NCBI GenBank assembly: GCA_016744515.1 | Contig: JADGEF010000005.1 | Location: 43,741 to 86,080 of the forward strand | Origin: Marinifilaceae bacterium | Lineage (GTDB): Bacteria > Bacteroidota > Bacteroidia > Bacteroidales > Marinifilaceae | Direction: 5' to 3' | DNA: 42,340 nt | Part shown: piece by piece, positions 1 to 9,092 of the stretch | Layout: each line of letters starts with the position of its first letter | Numbering within the stretch: position 1 is the first letter of the stretch | Notes under the pieces: generated by a model | Seen by the model: only the letters and a program-made list of their open reading frames with translations | What the model was told of the DNA's origin: nothing | Database searches by the model: none | Made by a program: the position numbers and the translations under genes

Positions 1-1369
1 TTCTGAAAACAAACAGCTTTTCAAATTTCAAATTATTCTTCCTAAAATAAGCTTTTAAAATGAAAAACAACAGTACTCCTTTAACAATGCTTGTTGTACT
101 AATACTCCACCAAACTCCATTTAAACCAAGGAAAGTACAGAAACCTAGAACATAGGCAACTGGAATTCTCAAACTGGTGAAAACAACGCTTACTATTGCT
201 GGAACTGATGTTTTACCAACCCCATGAAAAACAGCGGCAGCAACAATCTCCATACACATAAATAACTGTGAAATAGCCAATATATAGAGATAATCCTTAC
301 CCATCTGGATACTTTCCAGTTCAGGTACGAACACAGAGAACAGCGTTTCAGGAAGTAAGACAAACAATAAAGTTGTTACCAAACCTACTCCAAAAGCAAT
401 TTGCCAAGCAGAACGAAAAACCTTTGGAATCATGTGCATTTCTTTAGCTCCATAATACCTACCTACTGTAATAGTTGTAGCCTGCATTACACCAGCAACA
501 ATCATAAACGTAAAAGCTTCTATCTGAACACCAATTTTTTGAACAGCAATAGCAGTTGGTCCCCATTCAGCAATAATACGAGCCATCACTATATATATCA
601 GAGAGAATGAGATACGCTGAAAAGCAGCTGGAAATCCTACTTTAACAAAAGATTTAACCTTATCTAGATGTGGCAAATAACCTTTAAATTTAATAGATGA
701 GCATTTCTGAAAAGCAAACACGAAGTAAGTCAAAGAAATGCTTCGAGCTATAATCGTTGCATAAGCAGCTCCATCAACCCCTAAATCAAGAACAAAGATG
801 AAAATAGGATCGAGTAAAATATTTAATGATGTACCTACTAAACTCGCTTTAAGTGATGTTTTAGTTTTACCGTGGGCATTGAAAATAGCAATAAAAAAGA
901 GGTTGGTGAAGTTCAAAACACCTCCACAAGATGCAATGAATAGGTATGAAGTCGCCATTTCATTTACCACAACATCTTTCATTTCAAAGAATGCAATAAA
1001 GTCATCAGTCCAGAATAGAAGAACTGAAGTAAATATCACTGAAAGAAGACCAATGCCCCAAAGACCTGAAATTGCATAACGACCAGCTGCCTCATCATTA
1101 TTTGCACCAATAGAATGAGATATCTTAACATTCACCCCTACAGTAATAATAGACGCTAAAGCCCAACCAAGACTAATGAAAAATCCTGCAGATCCGACAG
1201 CAGCTACAGCATAACTACCTATCTCTCCAACCCAAATCATGTCGGTTAGATTATATGCAGTATGTAAAAGATGAGCACCAATGATAGGTAATGCCAACTT
1301 AAATAAATCTTTCCCAACTTTCGATAGACCTAATTGCTCTTTAATTTTACTTATTATTTTTTTTGTCAT
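1..1369 (-). CDS. MATE family efflux transporter (3' end off the left edge)
   Basis: Reading the minus strand from the ATG at 1369 gives an uninterrupted frame of about 456 codons that runs off the left edge with no stop, so the C-terminus is missing. MATE proteins are usually 440-460 residues, so little is lost. The protein is strongly hydrophobic with about 12 membrane segments. The N-terminus contains LALPIIGAHLLHTAYNLTDM followed by WVGEIGSYAVAAVG, the usual first-helix region of MATE exporters (ALP..., then D-x-x-WVG), and the second half carries GRYYGAKE, a repeat of the family loop motif. MATE proteins export drugs or metabolites across the inner membrane using Na+ or H+ gradients; the substrate cannot be read here. 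It is divergent from recQ and has a good promoter at 1434-1465. Confidence 0.9.
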   Translation of the reverse strand, partial: MTKKIISKIKEQLGLSKVGKDLFKLALPIIGAHLLHTAYNLTDMIWVGEIGSYAVAAVGSAGFFISLGWALASIITVGVNVKISHSIGANNDEAAGRYAISGLWGIGLLSVIFTSVLLFWTDDFIAFFEMKDVVVNEMATSYLFIASCGGVLNFTNLFFIAIFNAHGKTKTSLKASLVGTSLNILLDPIFIFVLDLGVDGAAYATIIARSISLTYFVFAFQKCSSIKFKGYLPHLDKVKSFVKVGFPAAFQRISFSLIYIVMARIIAEWGPTAIAVQKIGVQIEAFTFMIVAGVMQATTITVGRYYGAKEMHMIPKVFRSAWQIAFGVGLVTTLLFVLLPETLFSVFVPELESIQMGKDYLYILAISQLFMCMEIVAAAVFHGVGKTSVPAIVSVVFTSLRIPVAYVLGFCTFLGLNGVWWSISTTSIVKGVLLFFILKAYFRKNNLKFEKLFVFR

Positions 1370-1433
1370 TCAGTAATTGCCTCTCTTCGGTCAGAATAAA
1401 ATCTTCAAATAGCATATTCACGCTATTTTCACA

Positions 1434-1465
1434 CAAATGTATCTAATGCTTATTGATTGCCCAAA
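1434..1465 (-). promoter_or_regulatory. Bacteroidetes-type promoter of the MATE gene
   Basis: On the minus strand TTTG (1462-1465) is followed by a 20-base spacer and TACATTTG (1434-1441). This is an exact match to the known Bacteroidetes vegetative promoter pattern TTTG-N19/21-TAnnTTTG. The predicted transcript would start near 1428, giving a leader of about 60 bases before the ATG at 1369. Confidence 0.7.
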
Positions 1466-1647
1466 TTCAAGATCCTTTTAACAAATTATTAATCCCTATC
1501 AAGCCATTCAGTTCATCTATACAATCAACTCTATTCATAATTATCTAATAAAAACTCACTTAAATCAACACTTATAACTTACACAACCAAGACGAAATTT
1601 ATAAACTCAAAAAACATAATAAAGGCAATCAATTTTTTACTAAATTC

Positions 1648-3615
1648 GTGACTAAACAGGCTTCTCTTTTCAATCATAAATCTAAGCAACTAAAAATGCT
1701 ACAACAACTTCTAAAAGAACAATTTGGCTTTAAATCTTTCGGTAAAGGTCAAGAAGAAGTGATTACAAAAATTACCAATAGAGAATCTGCTATTGCCATT
1801 TTCCCTACCGGATCGGGCAAATCTTTGTGTTATCAGTTACCTGCTTTAACACTACCCAATTTAACTTTAGTTGTTTCTCCCCTATTAGCTTTAATTCAAG
1901 ATCAACTTGATTTTCTTCATTCTAAAAACATTTCTGCTGTTCGAATTGATTCTAGCCTCTCTAGAGAAGAAGAAGTCGAAGTAATGAAAGGCATCAAGGG
2001 AAACAAGCATAAAATATTGATGATATCTGTTGAACGATTTAAGAATGAACGATTTCGTCGATTCTTAAAAGAAATTCCAATCTCATTGCTTGTAGTTGAC
2101 GAAGCTCACTGTATTTCAGAATGGGGACATAATTTCCGTCCAGACTACCTAAAGCTTCCAGCCTATCAGAAGGAATTCAACATAGAGCAAAGCCTGTTAT
2201 TAACGGCTACTGCCACGCCAAGAGTTATTGAGGATATGTGCAAGAAATTCAATATCTCAAAAGAAAATGTAAATGTAACGGGCTTCTATCGCTCCAACCT
2301 GAATTTACAGGTTCTACCGGTGAGACAAGTTGATAAGAATCAGATTTTAGCTGACATGCTTTCTGAAAAACAAGAAGAAGCAAGTATCATATACGTGACA
2401 CTACAAAAAACAGCTGAAAATGTGGCAAATTTCTTAAGCTCGAAGGGAATTGCTGCAACTGCCTATCATGCAGGCTTAAAAAATGAGATGAGAGAGACCA
2501 TTCAAAATCGTTTCATGAAAAGTGAGATTAATTGTGTGGTCGCAACAATTGCCTTTGGTATGGGAATTGATAAAAGCAATATTCGCAACGTCATTCATTA
2601 CGACTTACCTAAATCTATAGAAAACTATTCTCAAGAAATTGGTCGTGCAGGAAGAGATAACCAGCCAGCCAACTGTGTTGTATTGGCTAATCGCGATAAT
2701 GTGAATATTCTCGAAAACTTTGTATACGGTGACACGCCAGAATATGAGGGAATTAAAAAATTACTAGACATTATTAAATCTGCTGGAGAAATATGGGATG
2801 TAAGGCTTTTTAATCTCCCTCCTCTTTGTAACATACGAATGCTGCCTATTAAAACTTTATTAGTTTATCTTGAAATAATGGGTATCCTCAAGCCTCTTAA
2901 CTCCTATTTTGCAAGCTATCGCTTTGCTCTAAATATTGATGAGAAAACGATTATAAATAAATTCAAGGGTGAACGTAAAGAATTTCTACAAGAAGTCTTT
3001 AACACCTGTAATAAAGCAATAAAATGGTGGACTGTCGATTTCGATAATATCAAACAAAATCCTAGGCTTGATCGTCAGCGTATAATTGCGGCTCTTGAAT
3101 ATTTTAACGAACAAGGATGGTTGGTATTAGAAGCATCTCAAATGGCAGATGTTTTCTCAATAAAAAATCCGAACTTCGATACTGCCAAGTTAGCAAAAGA
3201 GCTTTTCGACAAGTTCAAATCAAAGGAAAGTGCGGAAGTTAAGCGAATCGAAAATATGATTTCATTGTTTGAATCTAAAAGCTGTTTAAGCACACGCCTA
3301 GCATCTTATTTTGGTGAAGACTTACCGATGGACAATTGTGGACATTGCTCTGTTTGTTCAACAGGCGCAATAAAAGTAGCTCAAACAGATTCTCTCCCTA
3401 ATATAGAAAATTACAATTTTGAAGAGCTAACTCAAAAACTAATCGATAGCTTGAAAGGTAGTGAAAGTCCAGAATTGATTACGAAATTCTTATGTGGAAT
3501 TTACACACCAAAATTTACAACTGTTAAAGCCAAGAGTATGCATGGTTTCGGTAAACTTGAACGATATCGTTATCAAGACATTTTAGATTGGGTTAAGAAA
3601 AATTTAAAGATCTAA
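1648..3615 (+). CDS. recQ: RecQ-family ATP-dependent DNA helicase
   Basis: A superfamily 2 helicase, 655 residues from the GTG at 1648. The Walker A motif TGSGKS is at 54-59, the DEAH box at 151-154 followed by CISEWGHNFRPDY (the RecQ aromatic-rich loop region), motif III TATAT near 186-190, and motif VI QEIGRAGRD near 330. A Zn-binding RecQ-Ct region follows, with CLSTRLASYFGE...NCGHCSVC. There is no clear HRDC domain; a Bacteroidetes-style tail of about 70 residues ends the protein. RecQ unwinds DNA 3' to 5' in recombinational repair and fork restart. The start is uncertain: the ATG at 1696 (residue 17) begins right at the family's usual N-terminus, and the GTG overlaps TAAATTCG, which resembles a -7 promoter element, so 1696 is quite possibly the true start. 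Confidence 0.93.
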   Translation: MTKQASLFNHKSKQLKMLQQLLKEQFGFKSFGKGQEEVITKITNRESAIAIFPTGSGKSLCYQLPALTLPNLTLVVSPLLALIQDQLDFLHSKNISAVRIDSSLSREEEVEVMKGIKGNKHKILMISVERFKNERFRRFLKEIPISLLVVDEAHCISEWGHNFRPDYLKLPAYQKEFNIEQSLLLTATATPRVIEDMCKKFNISKENVNVTGFYRSNLNLQVLPVRQVDKNQILADMLSEKQEEASIIYVTLQKTAENVANFLSSKGIAATAYHAGLKNEMRETIQNRFMKSEINCVVATIAFGMGIDKSNIRNVIHYDLPKSIENYSQEIGRAGRDNQPANCVVLANRDNVNILENFVYGDTPEYEGIKKLLDIIKSAGEIWDVRLFNLPPLCNIRMLPIKTLLVYLEIMGILKPLNSYFASYRFALNIDEKTIINKFKGERKEFLQEVFNTCNKAIKWWTVDFDNIKQNPRLDRQRIIAALEYFNEQGWLVLEASQMADVFSIKNPNFDTAKLAKELFDKFKSKESAEVKRIENMISLFESKSCLSTRLASYFGEDLPMDNCGHCSVCSTGAIKVAQTDSLPNIENYNFEELTQKLIDSLKGSESPELITKFLCGIYTPKFTTVKAKSMHGFGKLERYRYQDILDWVKKNLKI

Positions 3616-3677
3616 GAATCAAAAGGTCAACTTATCTAATCAACAACTTTTCAACCTCCAGACATTTTAAATTTCAT

Positions 3678-4376
3678 CTACAAATTCATCTTTAGCTTCA
3701 AGTTATTTCGATAGGAACGACCTACTGGTAATTCCTTATCTTTAAGGTAAACTGTGTTTCCAGAAATGGACTCAATTTTAGCTATTGGAACGATAAACTG
3801 ACGATGTATACGAATAAATCGATTAGATGGTAGAAGTTCTTGTAAATGTGCAAGTGTTTCGCGGGTGACAAGCTTCCCTCCTTCATGTCGGCAGATGGCA
3901 TAATCGCCAAAACTTTCAAAATAATCGATTTTATCCAAGGCTAAACGCACAATCTTTTTATCAACCTTCAAGTTGATTATTTCTTCACTTGGAGCTGAAA
4001 CAACACCTGCATCGGCAGTCAGTCTATCATGATAACGGTTGATAGAACGCGCCATTCTTTCAAGGGATATAGGTTTCATTAAATAATCCACTACATCTAA
4101 ATCAAAAGCCTCAACAGCATAGTTTCTATAGGCTGTCGTGAAAATAAAAGCAGGTGCTTTCGCCAATGATTTCAAAAACTGCAATCCATTCATTTGAGGC
4201 ATTTCAATATCAGAGAAGATCAGATCAACCTCATTCTCTCTAATAAAACTCATAGCTGACGGAGCAGAATTAAAACGACCAACAACTTCCATTTCTGGGA
4301 AGTTTTCCAAATGCCTTTCAATTATACGAATAGCAATAGGCTCGTCATCTAGCAGGAGGCATTTTATTTTTTGCAT
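3678..4376 (-). CDS. LytTR-family response regulator
   Basis: 232 residues. The N-terminal receiver domain (about 1-120) has the acidic pair D10/D11, the phospho-acceptor D56 in the sequence FSDIEMP, T80/T81 and the conserved K101 in LMKP. The C-terminal half (about 133-232) is a LytTR DNA-binding domain, with typical DYFESFGDYAICRHEG, SNRFIRIHRQFIVPI and PVGRSYRNNLK stretches. It overlaps the upstream kinase gene by 13 bases, so the two are translationally coupled and form a LytS/LytT-like (AlgZ/AlgR-like) pair. The target genes are unknown; LytTR sites cannot be assigned here. It is convergent with recQ, with 62 bases between the stops. Confidence 0.92.
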   Translation of the reverse strand: MQKIKCLLLDDEPIAIRIIERHLENFPEMEVVGRFNSAPSAMSFIRENEVDLIFSDIEMPQMNGLQFLKSLAKAPAFIFTTAYRNYAVEAFDLDVVDYLMKPISLERMARSINRYHDRLTADAGVVSAPSEEIINLKVDKKIVRLALDKIDYFESFGDYAICRHEGGKLVTRETLAHLQELLPSNRFIRIHRQFIVPIAKIESISGNTVYLKDKELPVGRSYRNNLKLKMNL

Positions 4377-5458
4377 AATTCACTTTTTAGTATCATCAAT
4401 CTTAATTGAACTTCAAAATACCCTTCATCCTTTTTAATAGTCAAATCATGTTTCTCAGGATAGATTAATTCCAAACGCTTTCGAAGATTCTCTAAACCAA
4501 TTCCTCCATTCCCTTTATTTTCTTCTGCATATTTAATAGGATTTTTTATCCTAAAACGAAAGTCGTCCTCTAAATCTAAATTGATTGATATTGTACTTGC
4601 TGCATTATCCTTTCTTTCAGTATGCTTAAAAGCGTTCTCTACCAAAGGCAAAAAAAGTAAAGGAGCTATCATCTCATTCATTAACTTTCCTTTATCTAAA
4701 TTTATATCCAAATCAATCGCATCACCAAAACGACCTTTCTGAATTGCAGCATAATTCTCGACTAATTCAATTTCCTTGCTGATAGGTACAAATTCTGTAT
4801 TACAACCATAAAGGGTGTAATCTAGGGTTTCGGACAAAAGCATGATCATTCGCGGTGTTTCTTCCGATTTTTCGAGACTCAAACCATATATACTATTTAA
4901 GGAATTGAATAGGAAATGAGGATTAACTTGGGCTTTTAGCAAACTCAGTTCAGCTTCTTTTAAACGCAACTCAGTCTCTACCTTTATCTTATCCTGCTGT
5001 TCTCTTAATCGTTGTTCTTTTAGACTTCTTTGAAGTTGGCGATAGGCAACCCCAACCAAAATTACAAAGTATAAGCCGACGAGTAAAAAGCGAACATCCA
5101 TGGTCGCAGGATCGATTCCTACAAGAGAATAGTTCCACACTAAAATATAGAGGCCAGCAATAATCATGGTTTCAATGCTCAGAGATAAACAGAACAAGTA
5201 AAATAGATACAACCAAAACCTGAAATAGCGCTTAGTTAATAAATATCGGGGAATTAGAAAGTTGTTCAGAACACGTGTACAAACGTAAGCAAGAGGAACA
5301 AAACAAAGACAAAAGATTAAAGCATTATAATAATCTTGGCTATATAGGTCAAAGAAAACCGAAATGAACAATAAAGCCATAGACCAAGTCAACAGAGACA
5401 GGACTGTTCTTCTCCAGTTTGCAAGATTCCTATTTAGCAAATTTGATATCTTTATCAT
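4364..5458 (-). CDS. LytS-type sensor histidine kinase
   Basis: 364 residues. Four hydrophobic segments (about 18-36, 43-62, 82-108 and 122-140) form an integral-membrane sensor with almost no periplasmic domain. A short coiled-coil linker (about 141-175) leads to the His_kinase domain with the autophosphorylated H181 in QVNPHFLFNSLN, the signature of the LytS/YehU class. The ATPase part follows, with the N box PLVENAFKHT (271-280) and the G box GGIGLENLRKRL (318-329). The kinase would phosphorylate the overlapping LytTR regulator. The lack of an extracytoplasmic domain suggests it senses membrane or internal signals (inference). Confidence 0.92.
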   Translation of the reverse strand: MIKISNLLNRNLANWRRTVLSLLTWSMALLFISVFFDLYSQDYYNALIFCLCFVPLAYVCTRVLNNFLIPRYLLTKRYFRFWLYLFYLFCLSLSIETMIIAGLYILVWNYSLVGIDPATMDVRFLLVGLYFVILVGVAYRQLQRSLKEQRLREQQDKIKVETELRLKEAELSLLKAQVNPHFLFNSLNSIYGLSLEKSEETPRMIMLLSETLDYTLYGCNTEFVPISKEIELVENYAAIQKGRFGDAIDLDINLDKGKLMNEMIAPLLFLPLVENAFKHTERKDNAASTISINLDLEDDFRFRIKNPIKYAEENKGNGGIGLENLRKRLELIYPEKHDLTIKKDEGYFEVQLRLMILKSELCKK

Positions 5459-5802
5459 AGTAGATACGAAAATAGATAATTTAGCTTGAAGCTAGAACCT
5501 TTTATTTATGATATACGATAAACAAACCGAATTATAAGCTCAACGACAAATGAGCATCATTACTCAATCAAAAACTCCTCTTACATATCTCACATACAAA
5601 CATCAAGAAAACAGAAGCTTAAAATACACTTCCAAGAAACCAACTCACTAATAAACACGATTGGCTTGATATAAAGAACGACTTAGCCTTATTTATATGT
5701 CGTTCAGCTTAACTCCCTAACAGTTAAACGCAATAAATTTGAAAAGAAAACGACATACTATAGGTTTGAATTGTATTTTTGTTTAACCTAAACTATTAAA
5801 AC
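5459..5802. other. Intergenic region between divergent kinase and small membrane protein genes
   Basis: 344 bases without a gene. The right part holds the promoter described at 5738-5768. Next to the kinase start is a short inverted repeat TAGCTT-G-AAGCTA (5482-5494). I see no RNA gene or further coding remnant. Confidence 0.5.
5738..5768 (+). promoter_or_regulatory. Bacteroidetes-type promoter before the small membrane protein
   Basis: TTTG (5738-5741), a 19-base spacer, and TAGGTTTG (5761-5768) match the TTTG-N19/21-TAnnTTTG pattern exactly. A second -7-like element, TATTTTTG, lies just downstream at 5774-5781. The ATG is at 5803, so the leader would be about 30 bases. Confidence 0.7.
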
Positions 5803-6174
5803 ATGTTTATCTTTTTATTCGAAGGTGGTATCGTAGGAATGACAGTTGTAATGCTTACAGGACTAACTGCTATTGTATGGTCACTATTAACTTTAATCAA
5901 GTTTCTAAAAGTTGGTTTTGTAACTAAACGACATCTAGATGCCATTTTATTCTTAGGTAGTCTTAGTTTTTTCATTGGTGCCCTTTGGCAAGGCATAGGT
6001 CTCTCTCAAGCTCTTAGTTTCATTCAATCTTCCCCTAGTATTTCTCCAGCAGTAGTTGCAGGTGGCATAAGAGTTAATATGATTGCTCCTATAACAGGTG
6101 CCATATTATTCTCAATCGCAGGAATATTCTGGTTCATATTACGATATTTGAATGCAAGAAAACAAGAAGCTTAG
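5803..6174 (+). CDS. Small MotA/TolQ/ExbB-like membrane protein
   Basis: 123 residues with three to four hydrophobic segments (about 8-34, 46-64, 84-112) and a short basic C-terminus. The last half, with GGIRVNMIAPITGAILFSIA, resembles the paired pore helices of MotA/TolQ/ExbB proton channels, where a conserved small-residue and Thr-rich helix lines the proton path. Full ExbB or TolQ proteins are about 220-250 residues, so this is half length and lacks the large cytoplasmic loop. No ExbD/TolR partner is adjacent, so it is an orphan. Its own promoter and terminator suggest a single-gene transcript. It could be a member of the short MotA/TolQ/ExbB-related family found in Bacteroidetes; function is unknown. 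Confidence 0.75.
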   Translation: MFIFLFEGGIVGMTVVMLTGLTAIVWSLLTLIKFLKVGFVTKRHLDAILFLGSLSFFIGALWQGIGLSQALSFIQSSPSISPAVVAGGIRVNMIAPITGAILFSIAGIFWFILRYLNARKQEA

Positions 6175-6207
6175 AAAGTCACTGAGACTAAAACAAGCTA
6201 CTAATTT

Positions 6208-6241
6208 GCCACAATTTCAAGTTTGAGATTGTGGCTTTTTT
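6208..6241 (+). terminator. Rho-independent terminator
   Basis: A perfect 8-bp stem, GCCACAAT (6208-6215) with ATTGTGGC (6228-6235), followed directly by a run of T (6236-6241). It lies 33 bases after the stop of the small membrane protein gene. Confidence 0.85.
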
Positions 6242-6322
6242 ATGTTTTTTATATCTAATTTAACATTTTAAAATAATATCTTTACTAACACCTTAATAAA
6301 TAAACATGACTAATTAAAAAAC

Positions 6323-6358
6323 AAGTGTAACAATATCATGACCTAATTCGTTACACTT
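6323..6358. promoter_or_regulatory. Inverted repeat before the DUF5686 gene
   Basis: AAGTGTAAC (6323-6331) and GTTACACTT (6350-6358) form a perfect 9-bp inverted repeat with an 18-base spacer, ending 22 bases before the ATG at 6381. It could be an operator for a dimeric regulator or a leader hairpin; no T-run follows, so it is not a terminator. Confidence 0.45.
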
Positions 6359-6380
6359 ATTGGAAACCAAAAATCAAATT

Positions 6381-9014
6381 ATGACAAGAAACATTTTCAT
6401 CCTCCTATTCTGCTTGATTTCTTCAGTAAGCTATTCTCAACAATTAAGAGGAACCATATCCGATCTTAATGGCAAACCAATTCCCTTTGCTAATATTTTC
6501 ATTAAGGAATTAGTTACTGGAACCACATCGAATATAGATGGACAATATCATTTAGATCTTCCCAAGGGCAAATGGCAACTTCATTATCGCTACATGGGCT
6601 ACAAAACCAAGGAAGTGAAAATTACCATGGGACAAAACGATATGGAAATGGATGTTGCCCTTGCCCCACAAACCTATCAACTGAAAGAAGTAACAGTATT
6701 AGCAAGTGGAGAAGATCCAGCCTATTTCGTCATGCGAAAAGCTATTGCCATGGGCGATTACTACACCAAACAAATTAGTGAGTACACCAATAAAGTCTAC
6801 CTGAAAGGTTCGGGTAAAATCACCAGTGTGCCGCGCTTGTTCAAAAAGAAACTGGCAAAAGAAGATATTACTGAAGGCAAAATATCCGTCACAGAAAATA
6901 TATCAAAAATTCATTTCCAACTCCCAAATAAAATTGAAGAAGAGGTCATTTCTATACGATCTTCAGGTTTAGACGAGCAGGTAAATCCAATGCAGTTCAT
7001 CTCTCTAAACCTTTACAACACACGCGAAAATGGATTCATTTCTCCTTTAGATAAAGCCGCTTTCACCGTATACAAATTTCAATTGGTATCTGTATTTGAA
7101 GATCAAGACAGAACAATCAACCAAATAAAAGTGATACCTAAAAGAAAGGGGAAAGATCTTTTCAGAGGCTATATCAATATCGCTGAAACTTTTTGGAACA
7201 TTCATTCTGCAGATTTGAAACTAAAACTACCCATGACTCATGTTCACATGCATCAAATATACGCACCAGTTAGTAAAGATGTCTGGATGCCAGTCAGTCT
7301 GGACTACAAAATCAAATTTAAAGGCATGGGGTTTGGTTTTGAAGGCATGTATGTGGCTTCAATCAAAGATTATGAAGTAACATTAAATCCTGATTTAGAT
7401 CACGATTACCTCAAACGACAAGATTTGGCAAAAAGACAAGAAACTAAAGACATTGCTAAACTAAGCAATACCGAAAAATCAAAAGTGTTATCGGCTAAGG
7501 AGATAAAACGCAAGGCGGAGATTCAGACCCTCCTCGAAAAACCAGATATGAAAAACGCCGATATGCGAAAGCTTTATCGATTGATGGAAAAAGAGAATTC
7601 GAAAAACAAAAAAGAGAAAGTTAGAGAGCCTCTAGAGATTAAGATAGAAAAGGTGAAAATGGCTAAAAATGCCGAGACCAAAGATTCTTTATATTGGGAC
7701 GAGATGCGCCCTATCCCACTTTCTTCGGATGAGAAAATAAGTTTTGTACAAAAAGATTCCATCGTAAAGCTTAAAAACACGCCCGAATATAAAGATTCGG
7801 TACGCAGATATAACAGAGAATTTAAATTTAACCACTTACTTTTCGCTAAAAAATATCGCTACAAAGAAGAAAATTCCACCCTTTTTATTCCAGGCTTATT
7901 AAGTCTAGAAAAAATATCATACAACACAGTGCAAGGTTTTACTTTTGATGCACCATTTTCATATACAAAGAGTGATACGCTAGGACATTATTTTGAGATG
8001 ACATCCAATTTAACTTATGCTTTCTCGCGTGAACATCTCGATTATACTATTGGAAGCACTTACCGCTACAATGGTATGAAAAGAGCATGGCTAGGCTTTG
8101 AAGCAGGAAGTAAAGCCATTGACTTCAATGACGATTCAGGTATCAAACCACTCCTCAATATGGCCACTTCCTTATTTTATAAGGATAATCATATGAAACT
8201 GTACGATAAGAACTATGTCAGCATTTGGCACGAGACCGATCTGGCAAATGGCTTAAACCTCTACACCGAATTAGAATATGCCAACAGAAAACAACTTTAC
8301 AATAACAGCTCCGAATACTTTACAGGTCCAAAGGACAATGAATATAGCTCAAACATACCAGTGGGAATAAATACTAATCTTATTCGTAATAATAAAGCAA
8401 TGACATTTATTGCTCAATTAGATTATACTCCTCACCACAGGTATACCGTAAAAAAAGGCGTGAAACGTATGGTCAACTTCCATTCTCAACCAACATTTAG
8501 TCTTCTATACAAACAAGGCATAAATAATGTTTTCCATTCTGAAACCAATTTTTCATTCTTAGAAGCATCAGTAAAGCAAGAATTCAATATGGGTTTCAAC
8601 GACCGATTAGCCTATAGTCTAAAAACTGGTTCTTTTCTATCGAAGAAGCAAACATTCTTTGCTGACTATAGACAATTTGCAACCAACAAACCAGTCTTTA
8701 TGCTTGGCACTGACATAAACACATTTCGTTTGTTAAATTACTACCAACATGCTACCAATAACGATTATGCTGAGGCTCATATACAATATACCTCCGATCG
8801 TTTCTTATTAAAACGTCTACCTATTTTAAACAATTCCTTGGCTATACAAGAAAAGGTGTTTGTCAATTATCTGACTCACGAAGGGAAAAAGAATTACTGG
8901 GAAGTAGGCTATGGCTTAAGTCAAATCTTCCTTCTTCTTGATTTGGAAGTTGTTTGGAGTTTCGACGGGAAGCAACATAAAGAAACAGGATTAAAAATCA
9001 AGTTTAATATCTAG
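6381..9014 (+). CDS. DUF5686 / carboxypeptidase-regulatory-like domain outer-membrane protein
   Basis: About 877 residues from the ATG at 6381. A TTG 21 bases upstream (6360) is in frame, but the ATG begins a normal signal peptide (TRNIFILLFCLISSVSYSQ, about 1-20), so I prefer it. A CarboxypepD_reg-like beta-sandwich follows (about 22-105; GTISDLNGKPIPFANIFIKE, then YRYMGYKTKEV). The rest matches the DUF5686 family pattern, including YFVMRKAIA and DLFRGYINIAETFWNIHS, and the C-terminal half is rich in alternating aromatic/hydrophobic strands as in a beta-barrel. A Lys/Glu-rich stretch sits in the middle (about 340-420). The family is widespread in Bacteroidetes and its function is not established. 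The stop codon is part of a terminator hairpin. Confidence 0.85.
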   Translation: MTRNIFILLFCLISSVSYSQQLRGTISDLNGKPIPFANIFIKELVTGTTSNIDGQYHLDLPKGKWQLHYRYMGYKTKEVKITMGQNDMEMDVALAPQTYQLKEVTVLASGEDPAYFVMRKAIAMGDYYTKQISEYTNKVYLKGSGKITSVPRLFKKKLAKEDITEGKISVTENISKIHFQLPNKIEEEVISIRSSGLDEQVNPMQFISLNLYNTRENGFISPLDKAAFTVYKFQLVSVFEDQDRTINQIKVIPKRKGKDLFRGYINIAETFWNIHSADLKLKLPMTHVHMHQIYAPVSKDVWMPVSLDYKIKFKGMGFGFEGMYVASIKDYEVTLNPDLDHDYLKRQDLAKRQETKDIAKLSNTEKSKVLSAKEIKRKAEIQTLLEKPDMKNADMRKLYRLMEKENSKNKKEKVREPLEIKIEKVKMAKNAETKDSLYWDEMRPIPLSSDEKISFVQKDSIVKLKNTPEYKDSVRRYNREFKFNHLLFAKKYRYKEENSTLFIPGLLSLEKISYNTVQGFTFDAPFSYTKSDTLGHYFEMTSNLTYAFSREHLDYTIGSTYRYNGMKRAWLGFEAGSKAIDFNDDSGIKPLLNMATSLFYKDNHMKLYDKNYVSIWHETDLANGLNLYTELEYANRKQLYNNSSEYFTGPKDNEYSSNIPVGINTNLIRNNKAMTFIAQLDYTPHHRYTVKKGVKRMVNFHSQPTFSLLYKQGINNVFHSETNFSFLEASVKQEFNMGFNDRLAYSLKTGSFLSKKQTFFADYRQFATNKPVFMLGTDINTFRLLNYYQHATNNDYAEAHIQYTSDRFLLKRLPILNNSLAIQEKVFVNYLTHEGKKNYWEVGYGLSQIFLLLDLEVVWSFDGKQHKETGLKIKFNI

Positions 9015-9035
9015 GCGTTTCCCCTAGTTTTTTTT
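9011..9035 (+). terminator. Terminator overlapping the DUF5686 stop codon
   Basis: CTAGG (9011-9015) pairs with CCTAG (9023-9027) around a 7-base loop, followed by eight T (9028-9035). The TAG stop at 9012-9014 lies inside the left arm. The stem is short but the T-run is strong. Confidence 0.6.
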
Positions 9036-9092
9036 CTTACAAGCTCCTTTACTCTCGGCATATTTGACTTCCTTTGTGCAAAATTCTACTAT

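Noticed and set aside
401-1079. Plus-strand ORFs at 401-610 and 798-1079
   Set aside because: They are antisense shadows of the clear MATE transporter frame, with no domain or upstream signal.
1641-1648. TAAATTCG as the recQ promoter
   Set aside because: It resembles a -7 element but no TTTG lies 19-21 bases upstream, so it is only mentioned as a hint for the later ATG start.
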